DNA of 64,000 nt from NCBI GenBank assembly GCA_014843695.1, contig CM026400.1, positions 16,816,294 to 16,880,293 on the forward strand, read 5' to 3'. This document shows, one piece after another, positions 46,270-59,835 of the stretch. Every line of letters begins with the position of its first letter. Position 1 is the first letter of the stretch. The translations under genes and the position numbers were made by a program. The notes beneath the pieces were generated by a model. It was not told the DNA's origin. It saw only the letters and a list, made by a program, of their open reading frames with translations, and did not search any database. Origin of the DNA: Archivesica marissinica. Its lineage: Eukaryota; Mollusca; Bivalvia; Venerida; Vesicomyidae.

Positions 46270-46500
46270 AAATGTTGTGCAATACTGTGGGGGAAACCCA
46301 CATGATGTCATTTCCGGTACTGGCACTAAAGTTTCCTGACCTGACTGTATCGTGCAATGTTGTGCAATACGGGGGGAAACCCACATGACGTCATTTCCGG
46401 TACTGGCACTAAAGTTTCCTGACCTGACTCTATAGTGCAATGTTGTGCAATACTGGGGGAAACCCACATGACGTCATTTCCGGTACTGGCACTAAAGTGA
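46270..46500. repeat. About 84-bp tandem repeat, 2.7 copies
   Basis: Units start GTTGTGCAATAC at 46274, 46359 and 46442, each with CATTTCCGGTACTGGCACTA. Confidence 0.9.
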
Positions 46501-46727
46501 GGGGTATACTACTTGCAATGATACATACAGATACGCATTCCAGAGTCTCCTCTGTCTCGCTTACGTGCATCGGTTTAGAGTGTGATCCGAAAGACTATGA
46601 TGTGAATAATTTTAGTATGGTATAGTGATGAGTTTAACCTGGTGTTGACCACTGGACCGCTACATAGTTGAAGTTGATTCTGATCACAAAGTATTATTCA
46701 TTTGTTTATAAGTAACCTCACGTATAT

Positions 46728-46978
46728 AGTTGGCTGTCCGATTGGTGCAGTGATTAATGCGCTCGCTTCTCATAAATGCAACCCGAGTTCGATCATCATC
46801 ACACTTGGAAGTATGTGAGATGGTACGGTGGTCACCAGATCAGACAGGTGGGTTTTCTCCGGGTACTCTGGTTTCCTCCGACACGAATGACCACAAATAC
46901 TATGTCATCCGCTCCAACAAGAGTGATTAATATAAGATGTTACAGCTTGTTTCCCAGTCATTGTTAAATAAATAAAGT
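46728..46978 (+). mobile_element. SINE family C, full-length copy
   Basis: tRNA-like head with GATTGGTGCAGTGATTAATG and GAGTTCGATC, then the shared body (GGTGGGTTTTCTCCGGGTAC), ending in an AAATAAATAAAG tail. Confidence 0.75.
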
Positions 46979-47239
46979 TTAAACTTAACCTCACACAGTT
47001 GTCACAGGTGAGCGATTCCATTGGACATCATTGATATACCTCATCCCCCCGCTTATGGCATCATGTTAATTGACGAAACAACAAACATTTTAAAAATTAT
47101 CTTTAATATCAGAAACCATAATTTTCAGATAATGTGGCTAGTGGATATGTGTACTAGCTGTGTTGCAACTATAACCATTCATTTGGCGACCTGTTAAACT
47201 AGCATTAAATAGAATAAAAATAGTGTAAAGTATTGTTTA

Positions 47240-47340
47240 TTTTAATGTCACCCCTATTGAAAGGGCCAGCCATATCTGGCGATGTTCGAAATTTCGACCT
47301 CCCGCTACATATGTGGACGCCTTAACCACTAGGCCACGTA
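47240..47340 (-). mobile_element. Degenerate tRNA-derived SINE head
   Basis: On the reverse strand it reads GTGGCCTAGTGGTTAAGGCG, an A-box-like start. The B box is eroded. Confidence 0.4.
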
Positions 47341-48668
47341 AAATATGCAAACCTTCCAGATACTGTGTTTGTATAACCCTTTGAACTCTGGTGAGCACAC
47401 TGAGGCCTTCAAAAGTTCATGGTGCTCTTGTTTAAATTAACTTGCATCCTAGAAATTACTAACCTCAAATGTCACTAATACATTCAGACTTTGATGATAA
47501 TTTACTCTTGTTTCAGATTGAACGGTTGGTCTTAGACGGACATGTTCTGACAGTGTCTTCGGTACTACATGGAAATGTTGGAACGCAATGGAATATACAT
47601 GGACATGGTAGGACGCAATGGAACAAACTAATAACCAAATAAAATTTAAATATTTGAAATTATGGATCTTAATGAAATGAATTGCTGTATAATCATCTGG
47701 AATAAAAGTGCATTAAATGACAATTGTTCTCTTTCATTTCTTTGTTTCAAATAACGTTTTAGGATAAGTTACAGTCAGTAATCCTCGAATCATGTTGAGT
47801 CACCACAGTTTATTCTGTCAGTTTTTCTTCACACTGCATATTATCTGGATATGATTGGCATTATCGCATATATATCCATACTACTTTGGTTCTTTCACAA
47901 CATAGCGTTGTGCAAAAGATAGAAAAAACAAACTATATATTTGCACGAATAGATTATTGTCATATATAAATAGAAATGTATTATATAAATACATTTATTT
48001 ATTTATATATATGACCCATTGTTAACCATGTACTATTATGATTATTATGTATTATGTATAATCGTCTGCTATTATTTTCGCGCCTAAATTATCAGTTCTA
48101 TGTTTGCGAGGGAATGAATTACATTTGACAGTAGAATTGAATCTGGTCAGTTATGTAAGATAATCACCGCCGCTCTTGATGACGTATAAACACGTTCTAA
48201 TATTGTATAACATCACAGATGTTTAGCGCCGTATTGTCTGTTATAGATGCTAAGTCTGCTATTTAAGTAATGGAAAATTATTAAGAAATGAGTGCATTCT
48301 TATCCAGCCATGGAGGCGTTAAGGAAATGATGTTACTCACTATTAGAATATAAACTGTTTTTATGATAGTTAGAAAAATTAATATTTAAAGAAGTATTAA
48401 CTCTTAAATATTAAAGTCTTATTAAATACGTGAACGGAAGATAATTAGGCCTTTTAAGAAACGATTGTTTCGGCTAATATATCTATTGGAATAATTTGAT
48501 AAAGTGAAGGAAACTGGTATATTAGTAGAACTGTTATAACACATTGAAATTGTGGGACGAAATATAAGATAAGAGAGAGTATTAGACGGAATACACTGAA
48601 GGCTAAATGATACGAGAAATCATGAATAAATGATACATGTTATAGATTTGAAATAAAGCGAGATTGTT
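47341..48668. other. Non-coding interval
   Basis: AT-rich; no gene or repeat recognised. Confidence 0.5.
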
Positions 48669-49175
48669 GTGGATGATATTATGGTAAACATCCCCACCAT
48701 GGGCACATCGCCTTTGTCAAGCCGGGTGAGACCAGGAAGACAAAGACACCACACAAGTCATCGATTCTGGATGGCACAACATGCTGGAACATGGAGGTTG
48801 ACCTTGGCAAGAGACTTGTTTTCCGACGTGGTCCAGACGACCCAACGGCCAGACATCGTACTGTGGTCCAAGACAGGGAAGAAGCTCATCGTCATTGAGC
48901 TGACAGTACCATGGGAGACAATGTGCGAAGAGGCCTACGAAAGGAAGAAGGCGAAGTATACAGAGCGTCTGGAACTCTGCAAGCAACGAGGTTGGCGTAC
49001 TTGGCTGTTCCCAGTATAAGTAGGCACGAGAGGCTTCTGTTCCCAGTCCGTATGCAGACTGATGACAGCAATTGGGACTACTGGTAGAGAGAAAAGGATG
49101 GCTATCCAGAGACTGAGCCAAGCAGCTGAACGGGCTTCAAGCTGGCTGTGGCTGAGACGAGAGGAGAAGAGCTAG
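48669..49175 (+). pseudogene. C-terminal fragment of a retroelement protein
   Basis: RPDIVLWSKTGKKLIVIELT and WETMCEEAYERKKAKY followed by GWRTW are typical of the conserved tail of some invertebrate reverse-transcriptase proteins. Homology begins in another frame (from about 48,708, FVKPGETRKTK), shifts near 48,830 and crosses an in-frame TAA at 49017-49019 to a TAG at 49173-49175. It is GC-richer than its surroundings. Confidence 0.6.
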
Positions 49176-51072
49176 ATGCAATCAACCAACGCGCAGTGAC
49201 TGATCACCACTGTGGGCCCACCGCCACCAGAGTGTCCATGGAATTAAAGGGCCGAAACACTCAAACATAGTCTGTAAATAAAATACAATATCAATAATAC
49301 TGGTACTAATCCAAACTAGAGCCAGTTTACCCTGACAAACCAGACAATGGTTAAAATTATCGTCTGGTTTGTACGAAGCAACTGTTGTGTAAATGAGTTA
49401 TGACACAATTCAGTATTGTAAGCTGGCCTAGTTGTCCACAATGATCCCATTTTAACTCGGAAGTTTATATGAAGCTATTGACAGAATGCTACATCCACTA
49501 TCTGTCTGCAGCACCCACTATATCTCCGTGGATGAGTATTTAAGGTAGTCAGGCACCTGCTTCTCAACTATATAGGTTCAGTTCCACTGGTGGTGTCCAA
49601 TTATATCAGGTTGGTGGTTTTACCAGGTTCATGAAATACTGCTCATAGGGCACCTGGATACCTAAGCAGTTATGTTGTCGGTAATATACACATTTCAGAA
49701 TGACCATACAATCTAGATATGCATGTAAACAGGGTTTTACAAAATGTCACAAATACATCTATAAAACTAGGGAATAGCACTTGGATTGCTGGTATTTGAC
49801 AAAAGATTAGCATGACCCCCGATTCGACATTAAAAGGTGAAACACATGGTATTGTTTATTTGACAGTTCATACGAGGTGTCCTACTATATAAATCAATTG
49901 GAGTGGACTCGTCGCTGATCACACAGACATTTGACCGAATTCACACACAATCAACATATTTTTGAGATACCCTGTCAGATACCTCAGACAGACGTAGCTG
50001 TAAACATTAGCACCCATTCCTATCGCATGGTTAATTATTCAAGTAATATGAACATTTCTTTAGGTGGTGGCATATTCACTACCCTTTGAGGAGGGTTATA
50101 TATTGTCCAAAGTATCGATATACAGTCAATAGAATAAACTATTACATGGTCATTCAGGCATTATAAATTTATACCTGTTTATATAATAATAATAAATTAA
50201 ATAAGGTGTGAACATCTGGAATATTAAAATAATATAATTAATAGGCGACACCGCTGCTTTAGTGTATATTCAATGTATTAATGAAGTTACCTTATGAATG
50301 ATCTCTCTGTTATTCAATATTATGGTGTATGCGTCCTCGTTCATCTTGTGGACACTCGACAGTACCCTGATGCCTGACATGTCTTTAATAATACACAGCT
50401 CTGATCCAATTATGCAACAAGAATGACACATACCCATAACATTTCTTAATTTTAGCTGGGTGAATATCTAATCTAGTTTATTCCGATTGCTTGATTGCGA
50501 AACAAGTTATTTCATCATTAGTTTAGTTGATCTAGCAATCTAGCTAATTGGTCCTAGCAGACCATCTGTTAAGGACAGACAGACTATTTTATTGTCATAA
50601 ACCATACACAGTTTCTTGACACATATATACAGTATAACACATGATGTGATGATCAATCCACATAGCTTGATATTCAAAAATATTATACACATATACCATA
50701 TAATAGGAAATTACATTCTGTATAAATGTGTCTTCTCACTACATTCATTATGGTCCTTTTTAGGAAAAAAAAACAAAACAACAACATAAAAACCAAAAAA
50801 CATTAGTACAGTAGTACCTTATATTATACCATATATAGTATACTCATAGCGATTTTTATTGTATTATCGTTTAACGATTATTGTGGAACTTTCCGTCTCC
50901 TAGTGTGTGGATGAACACCCACCAACTAAGCAGACCCAGGAGTTGAACAATCGCGACACGTAATGCAAAGTTCTACGTATATATTAAACAATTTAGTTAG
51001 AACGTATGGTAGAATGTGGAGGCTGCACTAGTTTGCAGTAGTGCATTGTGTTAATTATAGCAACAATCTAAG
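49176..51072. other. Non-coding interval
   Basis: No ORF of note. A short SINE A tail-like piece (GATTGCGAAACAAGTTATTT) lies at about 50,489. Confidence 0.5.
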
Positions 51073-53515
51073 TTATTTGATTAAGTTTCTTAAAAGGAAA
51101 GCTTCACTTATGAACTTACATAGATTTCTTAAAGTTTTAGCTTTGTTAGATTTCATTAGATCAATAAATGTATACATACTGGGTCATCTAGAATAGTATG
51201 CTTTAATATAGGTATTTCCTAGATTACTGTAAAGGGTATAGACACATACAAAGTGATATTCGTCTTCAATATCTGCAGTATTGCACATGATACATTGCCG
51301 CTGAGGTCTATCAACACCCTGATGTGCATATCGACCAACTTCAATGTGCAGCCTATGTGACGATAATCTTAACCTAGACATCGCAATTCTAAACTTCTTA
51401 TGTAATACCTGTAGATAATTCTCAATTTCAAATATATCCGTAAACTGTATATATGTACTCAAAACAGTGCTTGTAGATATAGCTTGAAACCAAGTTTGCT
51501 TAAACACATCGAGTATTCTATTTTTAAAGACAATATGGAAGGTTTTGATATTTACAAGTGAAGGATTATCCCATACATAAGAGAATCCATAATTATCCAG
51601 CAGTGACTTATCATTTTTTGCCCAGTTATTTTTTTCTGTAGATTCATTGATTATACTCGTATATAATTTACTAATAATAATGTTGTCTGATGTAATTACA
51701 TCGACCCAAAACTTAATAATACGTACATACCTATTTATATGCAAGGGATACCGCCCGAGTTCTCCTTATATTGCCATATTAGAAGAAGACGTTTTCACAT
51801 TCAATACTGTTTTACAAAACTTTAGGTGGATGCGTTCTATTTCCTTCGATTTGCTAAATCCCCAGACTTCCGCCCCGTAGTTTAATGTTGCGCCGACAAA
51901 TGCATAAAATATTTGGCATAAAACTGTAGGTTTAAAATCAAATTGCTTTGTGTTATTTAAAAGAACGTTTAATGCTTTTAGCCCATTTCCCGCTAGTGTT
52001 TCTTGATTTAAATTGAATGTACCAGTATAATTAAAAACAGTTCCGAGATAATTAAAATCGTTGACAGTTGATATTTCTTTATTATCATATGACCATTTTT
52101 CATCTGATCTTATATTTCCTCTTTTCCTAAACACTACTATTTGGTAGTGTTTACTTCCATGCCCATGTATTACAATACTCCTGTAATAAATTCAGGCTGT
52201 GTTGTAACTCAGAAACCGTTGTACCCATAATGACCATATCATCAGCAAATAGCATAAGAATAAATGTAATGTCATCAATAGATAAACCACTTAGCGGATT
52301 ATCTTCTAAAAATAGTGCAAGGTTATCAACAAACATAGCAAATAATATAGGTGACATTACCTCCCCTTGTTTTAAACTGCACACTTAAAACTATTCTGAA
52401 TAAGAATTGCAACTTCTAACACATGATTGCACGCGTGCATACATGTTTTTCACCACCCGTAGCAGTTTACCGTTAATACCGGACCTATATAAGTTTAACC
52501 ACATTATATTTAAATATATACTATCAAATGCTCGCCTCATATCTATGAAAGCACAATGCAGACGATTCTTCTCGCTTAATTTTTTTTTGATGACTGCATT
52601 AACTACAAATGCGGCATCCGTTGTAGACCGACCCTTGCGAAAACCAAACTGAGCGTCACTTAGAATACTATTATTTTCGACCCATGTGTTCATGCGTTTA
52701 TTTATAATACCCGTAAATATCTTGGAGAAACAACTCACTAGTGTAATACCTCTATGTGCTAGGATCACACGGATCATTCTTTTTAAAAACTGGAACAACT
52801 ATCCCCTTGGACTATTCTATTGGGAAATGTCCAGAATTAAGTATGCCATTAAATAAATGTCCAGAATTAAATAAATCAACCAAATGAGCGGACAAGATAT
52901 CCACACTTTCAATAAACTTTTTTTTAATAACTGATGCTAATTCAGCAATAGTGATAGGAATACCAAGTTCCCATCAGCATTGAAATCATGATATTCACAA
53001 AAATCCTTCTCCTTATTTACAACCTTGAATATTTCATCTTGCAATGTTTTAAAATAGGTATGGAAATCATCTACTGCTACTTTACTGCTATTGGTTTGAT
53101 TCTTTTTACTAAGCATTTCCCAGAAGTCTCTAGGTTTTGAATTACGCACGCTTTCCATTTCTCGTACTTTATTTTACTCGTACTTTCTGCGTTTTGATTT
53201 AACAGTGCGTTTATATATTGACTTTTGAGAGATTAGGTTATTTCTATTATCATCATTTTTATTGGCATTAAACACAAACAATGAGTTTGTTATACTTTAA
53301 TTTGGCCTCACGACACTCTTCATCAAACCAATCAGCTTTTTTGCACACCCCTTTAAAAAGTGGTCGTGGCTTATTACCCTTAATAGATTTAGAAAATAAT
53401 GGGTCGGTGACCTCCTTTATAACCCGCGTAAAGTCACCAATGCATTGGTCAATACTATGTCGACTATTATTTACTATACAATTGAAATCGGTCAATCGAC
53501 CTATTATTCCGCGGC
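51073..53515 (-). pseudogene. Second, older LINE copy of the 37-kb family
   Basis: The same order of motifs as the LINE at 36.7-39.4 kb: DPLFSK and WFDEEC, then GFRKGRSTTDA, FIDMRRAFDSI, LFADDMVIMG, FNYLGTVFNYTG, and a C-terminal CIMCNTADIEDEYHF. It is broken into at least six frames by indels and stops. The 5' part before DPLFSK is missing, and that truncation point abuts a tRNA-like sequence. Confidence 0.8.
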
Positions 53516-53600
53516 CGGTAGCCGAACGGTCTAAAGTGTTGATACTAAACTCAAATGAAATGAGCTAGTTCGCGTGGGTTCGAATCCTCACTGCTTAAAA
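53516..53600 (+). other. tRNA-like sequence, probably a SINE head
   Basis: GGTAGCCGAACGGTCTAAAG and GGGTTCGAATCCTCACTGC resemble the D and T arms of a Ser/Leu-type tRNA with a long variable region, but the 5' acceptor strand does not pair with the 3' strand. More likely a SINE remnant than a gene. Confidence 0.4.
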
Positions 53601-53861
53601 ATTGCGAAGTTACAAAAATAGAAAGAAAGATTTTTTATTACAATGATATAGATATTTATTTATAAATTATTTCAGTTATATTCTTTATATTTTAAATCAA
53701 TGTTTCCCGGTTCCCATTTTGATGCTAGTATGTGTTTTATTTCTTATTTTTTATTTCTTATTTTTTATTTCTTATTTTTTATTTCTTATTTTTATGATAT
53801 TGTATTTTATTTTTCTACAACACAACTTAAACAATTTTACGAGCATCATGCAATTTCAAAA

Positions 53862-55068
53862 TTACGATCCATCTTCGCTCGCTGTGTCAGTGGAGCTGCC
53901 ACACTCATATGCCGAATCGGTATCCTCTGTATCCGAGCCATGTATGGTAATCACTACCTCAGTCGGCTTTTCTCCGGAGTAGTGATCTGATGCTTGCATC
54001 TTGCCAATCAACTTCTCCACATGGGCCACAGCACGGCTCCGTCTGGCTGCCCCAATCTCATCAAACGCCTCCTCCGTCGTCCGTTTCAAGTAATCAAATC
54101 TGTAAGGTAAAACACAATTAAAAAGAACAAATAAATCGATATAATTAGGAAATTGGTAATGAAAGTGAATATTGCAAGAATATAGTTAGAGGAAAATTGT
54201 TTAGATAAAATGAAATAACGTTACATATTTTCTACATCCACGCATGTTTTATACGAAATACAAATGTACCTGAAAGTCAGATTGCGTTGGCGGCTAATAT
54301 CTTTCAACTGGCTCCAGATCAACTCGATTGCGTTAAAATATGGGTGGTAAGGTGGCAGGCGCAATACCTCATGCCCCTGACTTCTGATGAGCGAGTCTAT
54401 GCTGTACGATGGTGTTGTCGGCCTGTACATCTTGGACAAGTCGAAGAGTTTCTTTCGGCCCAGGGTTTCGTCAAACGGGATGTTGTGCAGGCGCAACCAT
54501 GTCTGAAATAAATGTAAACGTAATAAGAAATAAATAGATTAAATTGTTTCTAGAATCATTGGTTGTAGAAAATATCCAATTAATGTACTTTAGTATAGCG
54601 TCTGGTTGTTTTAATTTCTATTGTACCTTGATTTGGTCAATTTTCGCCGCACTTGTTGGACTTTTGTCGTCGTGCATAGAGTGATATGCTGCGTTGTCCA
54701 GCACAATTGCACATTTCCCACTGAGATTCGGTATCAGTTGTTCAGTCAACCACTTGGTGAAGAGTTTTCCGTTCATCTCCCCGTGATAATCTCCGGTAGA
54801 AGAGGATGCTGTGTACACAAGCTTGGCACCCGGCACGAACCCAGAGCTAGACCCGGCATGGACGACAATAAGCCTTTGTCCTCGGTTCAAAGGGGCACGG
54901 ACGCCATCCACACCAGGACCTACCCAACAGCTCTTCTTAGTATAGCAACTGTCAATCCATGTTTCGTCTGTATACACTAAAGTGTATCCACTTCTTTCTA
55001 GCTCCTTCTTTCTCTCGTAAAACTTCAGTCTTTGCTTGAAAATATTGGGTTCTTCGATAATCTTTTTC
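53862..55068 (-). CDS. DDE transposase-like gene (Tc1/IS630 DDE_3 type), 5' part in the gap
   Basis: Exons 54627-55068 (enters the gap), 54270-54502 and 53862-54099, joined by GT-AG introns in compatible phases. DDE residues are visible: YTDETWI, IVLDNAAYHS, and the Glu in NAIELIW. The last exon is acidic and Ser/Thr-rich after a helical stretch. The gene is open from the gap to its stop. The N-terminal DNA-binding part is hidden by the Ns. It could be an active element or a domesticated gene. Confidence 0.75.
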
Positions 55069-56068
55069 NNNNNNNNNNNNNNNNNNNNNNNNNNNNNNNN
55101 NNNNNNNNNNNNNNNNNNNNNNNNNNNNNNNNNNNNNNNNNNNNNNNNNNNNNNNNNNNNNNNNNNNNNNNNNNNNNNNNNNNNNNNNNNNNNNNNNNNN
55201 NNNNNNNNNNNNNNNNNNNNNNNNNNNNNNNNNNNNNNNNNNNNNNNNNNNNNNNNNNNNNNNNNNNNNNNNNNNNNNNNNNNNNNNNNNNNNNNNNNNN
55301 NNNNNNNNNNNNNNNNNNNNNNNNNNNNNNNNNNNNNNNNNNNNNNNNNNNNNNNNNNNNNNNNNNNNNNNNNNNNNNNNNNNNNNNNNNNNNNNNNNNN
55401 NNNNNNNNNNNNNNNNNNNNNNNNNNNNNNNNNNNNNNNNNNNNNNNNNNNNNNNNNNNNNNNNNNNNNNNNNNNNNNNNNNNNNNNNNNNNNNNNNNNN
55501 NNNNNNNNNNNNNNNNNNNNNNNNNNNNNNNNNNNNNNNNNNNNNNNNNNNNNNNNNNNNNNNNNNNNNNNNNNNNNNNNNNNNNNNNNNNNNNNNNNNN
55601 NNNNNNNNNNNNNNNNNNNNNNNNNNNNNNNNNNNNNNNNNNNNNNNNNNNNNNNNNNNNNNNNNNNNNNNNNNNNNNNNNNNNNNNNNNNNNNNNNNNN
55701 NNNNNNNNNNNNNNNNNNNNNNNNNNNNNNNNNNNNNNNNNNNNNNNNNNNNNNNNNNNNNNNNNNNNNNNNNNNNNNNNNNNNNNNNNNNNNNNNNNNN
55801 NNNNNNNNNNNNNNNNNNNNNNNNNNNNNNNNNNNNNNNNNNNNNNNNNNNNNNNNNNNNNNNNNNNNNNNNNNNNNNNNNNNNNNNNNNNNNNNNNNNN
55901 NNNNNNNNNNNNNNNNNNNNNNNNNNNNNNNNNNNNNNNNNNNNNNNNNNNNNNNNNNNNNNNNNNNNNNNNNNNNNNNNNNNNNNNNNNNNNNNNNNNN
56001 NNNNNNNNNNNNNNNNNNNNNNNNNNNNNNNNNNNNNNNNNNNNNNNNNNNNNNNNNNNNNNNNNNNN
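55069..56068. other. Assembly gap, exactly 1,000 N
   Basis: Fixed length indicates a scaffold gap of unknown true size. It begins inside the transposase exon and ends inside a minisatellite, which probably caused the break. Confidence 0.99.
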
Positions 56069-56632
56069 CCACTATACACCCACTATACACCCACTATACA
56101 CCCACTATACACCCACTATACACCCACTATACACCCACTATACACCCACTATACACCCACTATACACCCACTATACACCCACTATACACCCACTATACAC
56201 CCACTATACACCCACTATACACCCACTATACACCCACTATACACCCACTATACACCCACTATACACCCACTATACACCCACTATACACCCACTATACACC
56301 CACTATACACCCACATATACACCCCTATACGCAACACTTACACCACTATAACACCCACTATACACCCCACTATACACCCCATATAACCCACTATGCACCC
56401 ACTATGCACCCACTATGCACCCACTATACACCCACTATACACCCACTATACACCCCTATACACCCACTATACACCCACTATACACCCACTATACACCCAC
56501 TATACACCCACTATCACCCACTATACACCCACTATACACCCACTATACACCCACTATACACCCACTATACACCCACTATACACCCACTATACACCCACTA
56601 TACACCCACTATGCACCCACTATACACCCACG
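56069..56632. repeat. 11-bp minisatellite (ACTATACACCC)n
   Basis: About 50 copies with a few shortened or G-containing variants around 56,320-56,460. It extends into the gap. Confidence 0.95.
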
Positions 56633-56894
56633 GATGAAAATGTTATCATTTTGTTTATTTATATGATAATGCTTGTATGTTTTTTGGTCAATTGGGATTT
56701 TTCACATTAATATTTCAAAAATAAATTGTCACCTGCTCACACTTGTGCTTTTCGTTTTATTTGCCACCGCTATCACCTGCACGTGGTCATGTTAACATGG
56801 GCGACGTCGTTTGAGTTTTATTTCAGGCACGGTAGACACCCATATAGAACCAAAAACCTTCCATACGCCACTTGGATATTTTCCTCATGTGCCA

Positions 56895-57136
56895 TTAACC
56901 CTTTCAACACCACATACCTCTAAATAGGCTAACAAAAAGTGTAGATCCAGATGAGCCGCCTCTAGACGAGCCGTCTAATCAGTATCTGCACTTTTTGCCA
57001 GTAAAATTGCTATTTTTATAGAAAAATTACCCATTTTGATAAATGAACTGTTCCAAATTTATTTTTCTTATTAATTTATTGGTCTAAAAATATGATGCAC
57101 CAGTCCATGTCAGTTACTTGGTGTTGAATGGGTTAA
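56895..57136. mobile_element. Small non-autonomous element with TTAA ends (piggyBac-like MITE)
   Basis: 242 bp bounded by TTAACCCTTTCAACACCA and the inverse of TTAACCCATTCAACACCA, about 18 bp of terminal inverted repeat with one mismatch. TTAA at both ends is the usual piggyBac target duplication. No coding capacity. Confidence 0.7.
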
Positions 57137-58314
57137 ACAAGCCCGTACACACTCGGCCACGGAGGCAAACAACAACGTCCATATATTTTTTAATTATAAA
57201 ATGGATCCAGACAAGATACAACATATGAGTTTTCTTTATAATTTAGGCTACATTGGTACCACTGTATTACCTGTTGTGAGGACGGTGTTTGGATACGGAA
57301 ATAGGAACGTTCTGTCGGAGTTTGGTAAATAGTCGAGTATTGATTGTAAGAACTGATGTCTTTGAGTTATCCCGAAGAAGCCATTGGATGTCCCAACTGG
57401 CAAGGTATAATGTTGTACCACGCTCTTATTCAATCGGAATGCTTCTTCAGCTAAGTCATTCAGACTGAAATTAAAAACAATATTCTACAAAACATTGTTA
57501 TTTCTCTATAAAATATTATATAGTCTGTATAAACTATAAACCAATAAAAGCTATGTCCAAAACGAATTATGCACCTTTTATATGATCTATTCTAGCATAA
57601 CTCGGCATTCGTCTATAGACGAAAAGAAGGAATTTACCGTTGTCAAATCTGCAATAAAACATAGCTTAGCCCGTGGTGTGAAGCAGGACGTCATTTGTGT
57701 AATGCCATGTGGAGGCATCGGGCCCGATCGCTATTTAGATGTTATCCTCTGTTTTGCCTACCGCTATGCTGCCTTCCACCCAGGTTGATTCCACCCAGTG
57801 TTTTCCTGTCTGATATTACGTTTGCTGGTTTGATATGGTCACGAGCCCGTATCAAACAAGAAACGCCGTATCATAACTAGTTCCTCAGAAATTAACTCAT
57901 CACTCGGTGCTAGTTTATTTACTGCCTGTATGCTAGAGAACATAATTATGCTTGTAGTTTCGTGGCAATATTTCAATCGTATTCGTGCATCTAATTCAGT
58001 AGTTGGTGTTTTGTTCCTGATAAAAATGGATAACGGAGAGCATGATTTCGATTATTAAATTTTCAAATGCATATCAAAGTAATAAAGATGTTATTATGTG
58101 GCTAGAACTAAACTAGCCACGTTATAACCTCTAAATATATACAAATGTACATATACACATACATAATTGTCAAAGATAAAAATGATATGAAAACAAGTTT
58201 AATACAAAGCTTATATAAATTCATTTTCATAAAATAAAGTATTGTTTGAATACTTCACTAATTCACAGCTAATTAAATTTCTGGACAGAGTCAATACATT
58301 AATTGATTTTCACG
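57137..58314. other. Non-coding interval
   Basis: Short ORFs without recognisable content. Confidence 0.5.
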
Positions 58315-58592
58315 TATGTGTGTGTTTTACGTTTATTTATCGTCGCTAACGGTTGCCCATATGAGCGACGCCTCCTGAAGAGATTAGTCATTTTAGATTT
58401 TGGAGGATAGTACAATGATACAGAAGGAGACCTAATCCAGAGTTTCCTCTGTTTTTTTACGTGCACGCTGTACAGCACCGACATGAGCCCATGTTTTAAT
58501 CAGAAAGACTGTTAATTTTATTAGAGTCAGATGGGTGATCGATCGATCCCTAGATTACCAGTCCAGCATGCTATCACTGGACTACAGATCCG
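58315..58592 (-). mobile_element. SINE family E
   Basis: Reverse-strand head TAGTCCAGTGATAGCATGC and a body ending GCCCATATGAGCGACGCC. A truncated copy of the same body lies at about 34,690-34,758, directly against the outer limit of the left inverted-repeat arm. Confidence 0.55.
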
Positions 58593-58839
58593 TCTGTGTT
58601 ATAGCTGTTTTTAAATGAGAGGTTAATGTATCTTTGATAAACTTCCACAATGTTGTCAAATGCGACTTGATATTGATCACATTTCGATGGTTAGCAATTT
58701 TCAGGAGTATCTTCCCACTAAATGTAACATGCTTGCTCCTACTACCATTAAACTCTCCGAATGAATATATCATGTGCCTCCTTCTATAATTGCTCAATCT
58801 GACCCATGTACTGTCACCAGAGGCTTTGCCAAGGTGTTT

Positions 58840-59225
58840 GTGTGTGTGTACTTCTTCAATGGAAACATTATTTATATATAGTGTAGTGTAGGGTGGTGGG
58901 TTTGTTGATTTTGCGATAGATGAGAATTGTTTGAGTCTTGCTTGGATTAAGTCATGTATTTGCCCACTAGTTAATGTATATGAGATCAGAGTTGAGTTGT
59001 TCTGCGGCTGACAGTGGATCATCAATTATTATGTAGAGACTAGTATCGCCAGCAAAGAGACGTATCGTATCGTATCTTACCTCACCTGTGTGTACACTTC
59101 GTATCGATGTCAATGTACCAACCTCCATAATGATACAGGATCAAATATCTGGCTACGTTCACACATGTATACTATCAAAAATGTCATTTATAAACACAAT
59201 GAACAATAAAGGATCGAGTTTAAAA
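58840..59225 (-). pseudogene. Reverse transcriptase fragment (Jockey/CR1-like)
   Basis: DPLLFIVFINDIFDSIHV near 59,200, then FAGDTSLYIIIDDP near 59,050 (the catalytic F-A-D-D changed to F-A-G-D), then LYINNVSIEEVHTHKHLG. Frames change and stops intervene. Confidence 0.6.
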
Positions 59226-59292
59226 CCTTATATCATCAACCATGATAGGAAGAGTATTGGGGAGCGTGTCGGAAATTGCAGCACGCTGTTAG

Positions 59293-59523
59293 TTTATACA
59301 AATTTATTTTAGCTCGATTGCGAAACAAGTTATTTCAACTTATATAAATCACTCTCGAGACCTCATTCCTGATTGAATCCATCGCCACGAGGGAGAGAGA
59401 AGAGGCAACGTGGAATTTAAATGCCTTGCCTAAGGGCACACTCGTAACGGCTCCAGCGGGGCTCGAACTCCGGACCTTTCGCACCTGAAGCGAACGAGCA
59501 TCCACTGCGCTATCACGACTTCC
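59293..59523 (-). mobile_element. SINE family A, full-length copy
   Basis: The reverse strand reads from the tRNA-like head GGAAGTCGTGATAGCGCAGT, through B box GAGTTCGAGCCCC-like sequence and the core, to the tail GTTTCGCAATCGAGCTAAAA. The best-preserved copy in the window. Confidence 0.85.
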
Positions 59524-59649
59524 AACACACTGTTTACGTCCGCCAAGATCGTCACTAATATCGATTCGAGAAAGTTGTACGTTCACATCAAACAAAAATT
59601 AAAATAATTATTTAAATTATAATTGAAGAATGGGTAGTAGCATTTAAAG

Positions 59650-59835
59650 TTTTTAAACTTTATTTATTTTACAACCTGTTTTAACAACTTATATTAACTA
59701 CTCTCGTTGGCGTGGATGAAAGCGTATATGTGGTATTTAGTGTGTGTGTGGGGGGGGGCGGAGTACCCGGAGAAAACCCACATGTCCTATCTTGCGACCA
59801 CCGTACCAACTCACATACTACCCAGTCCTACCCAT
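59650..59835 (-). mobile_element. SINE family C, inverted copy
   Basis: Shares GTACCCGGAGAAAACCCACA and ACCACCGTACC with the inverse of 46.7 kb. A G9 run interrupts it. Confidence 0.6.

Noticed and set aside
53516..53600. tRNA-Ser/Leu gene
   Set aside because: The T-arm and D-arm look right, but the acceptor stem does not pair and the anticodon stem is poor; more likely a SINE head.
54618..56637. Long ORFs crossing 55,069-56,068 on both strands
   Set aside because: They only bridge the run of Ns and the 11-bp minisatellite. Only the exon part left of the gap is supported.
57582..57880. Two overlapping forward ORFs (61-68 aa)
   Set aside because: No family pattern, no splice-consistent extension and no promoter; insufficient support.
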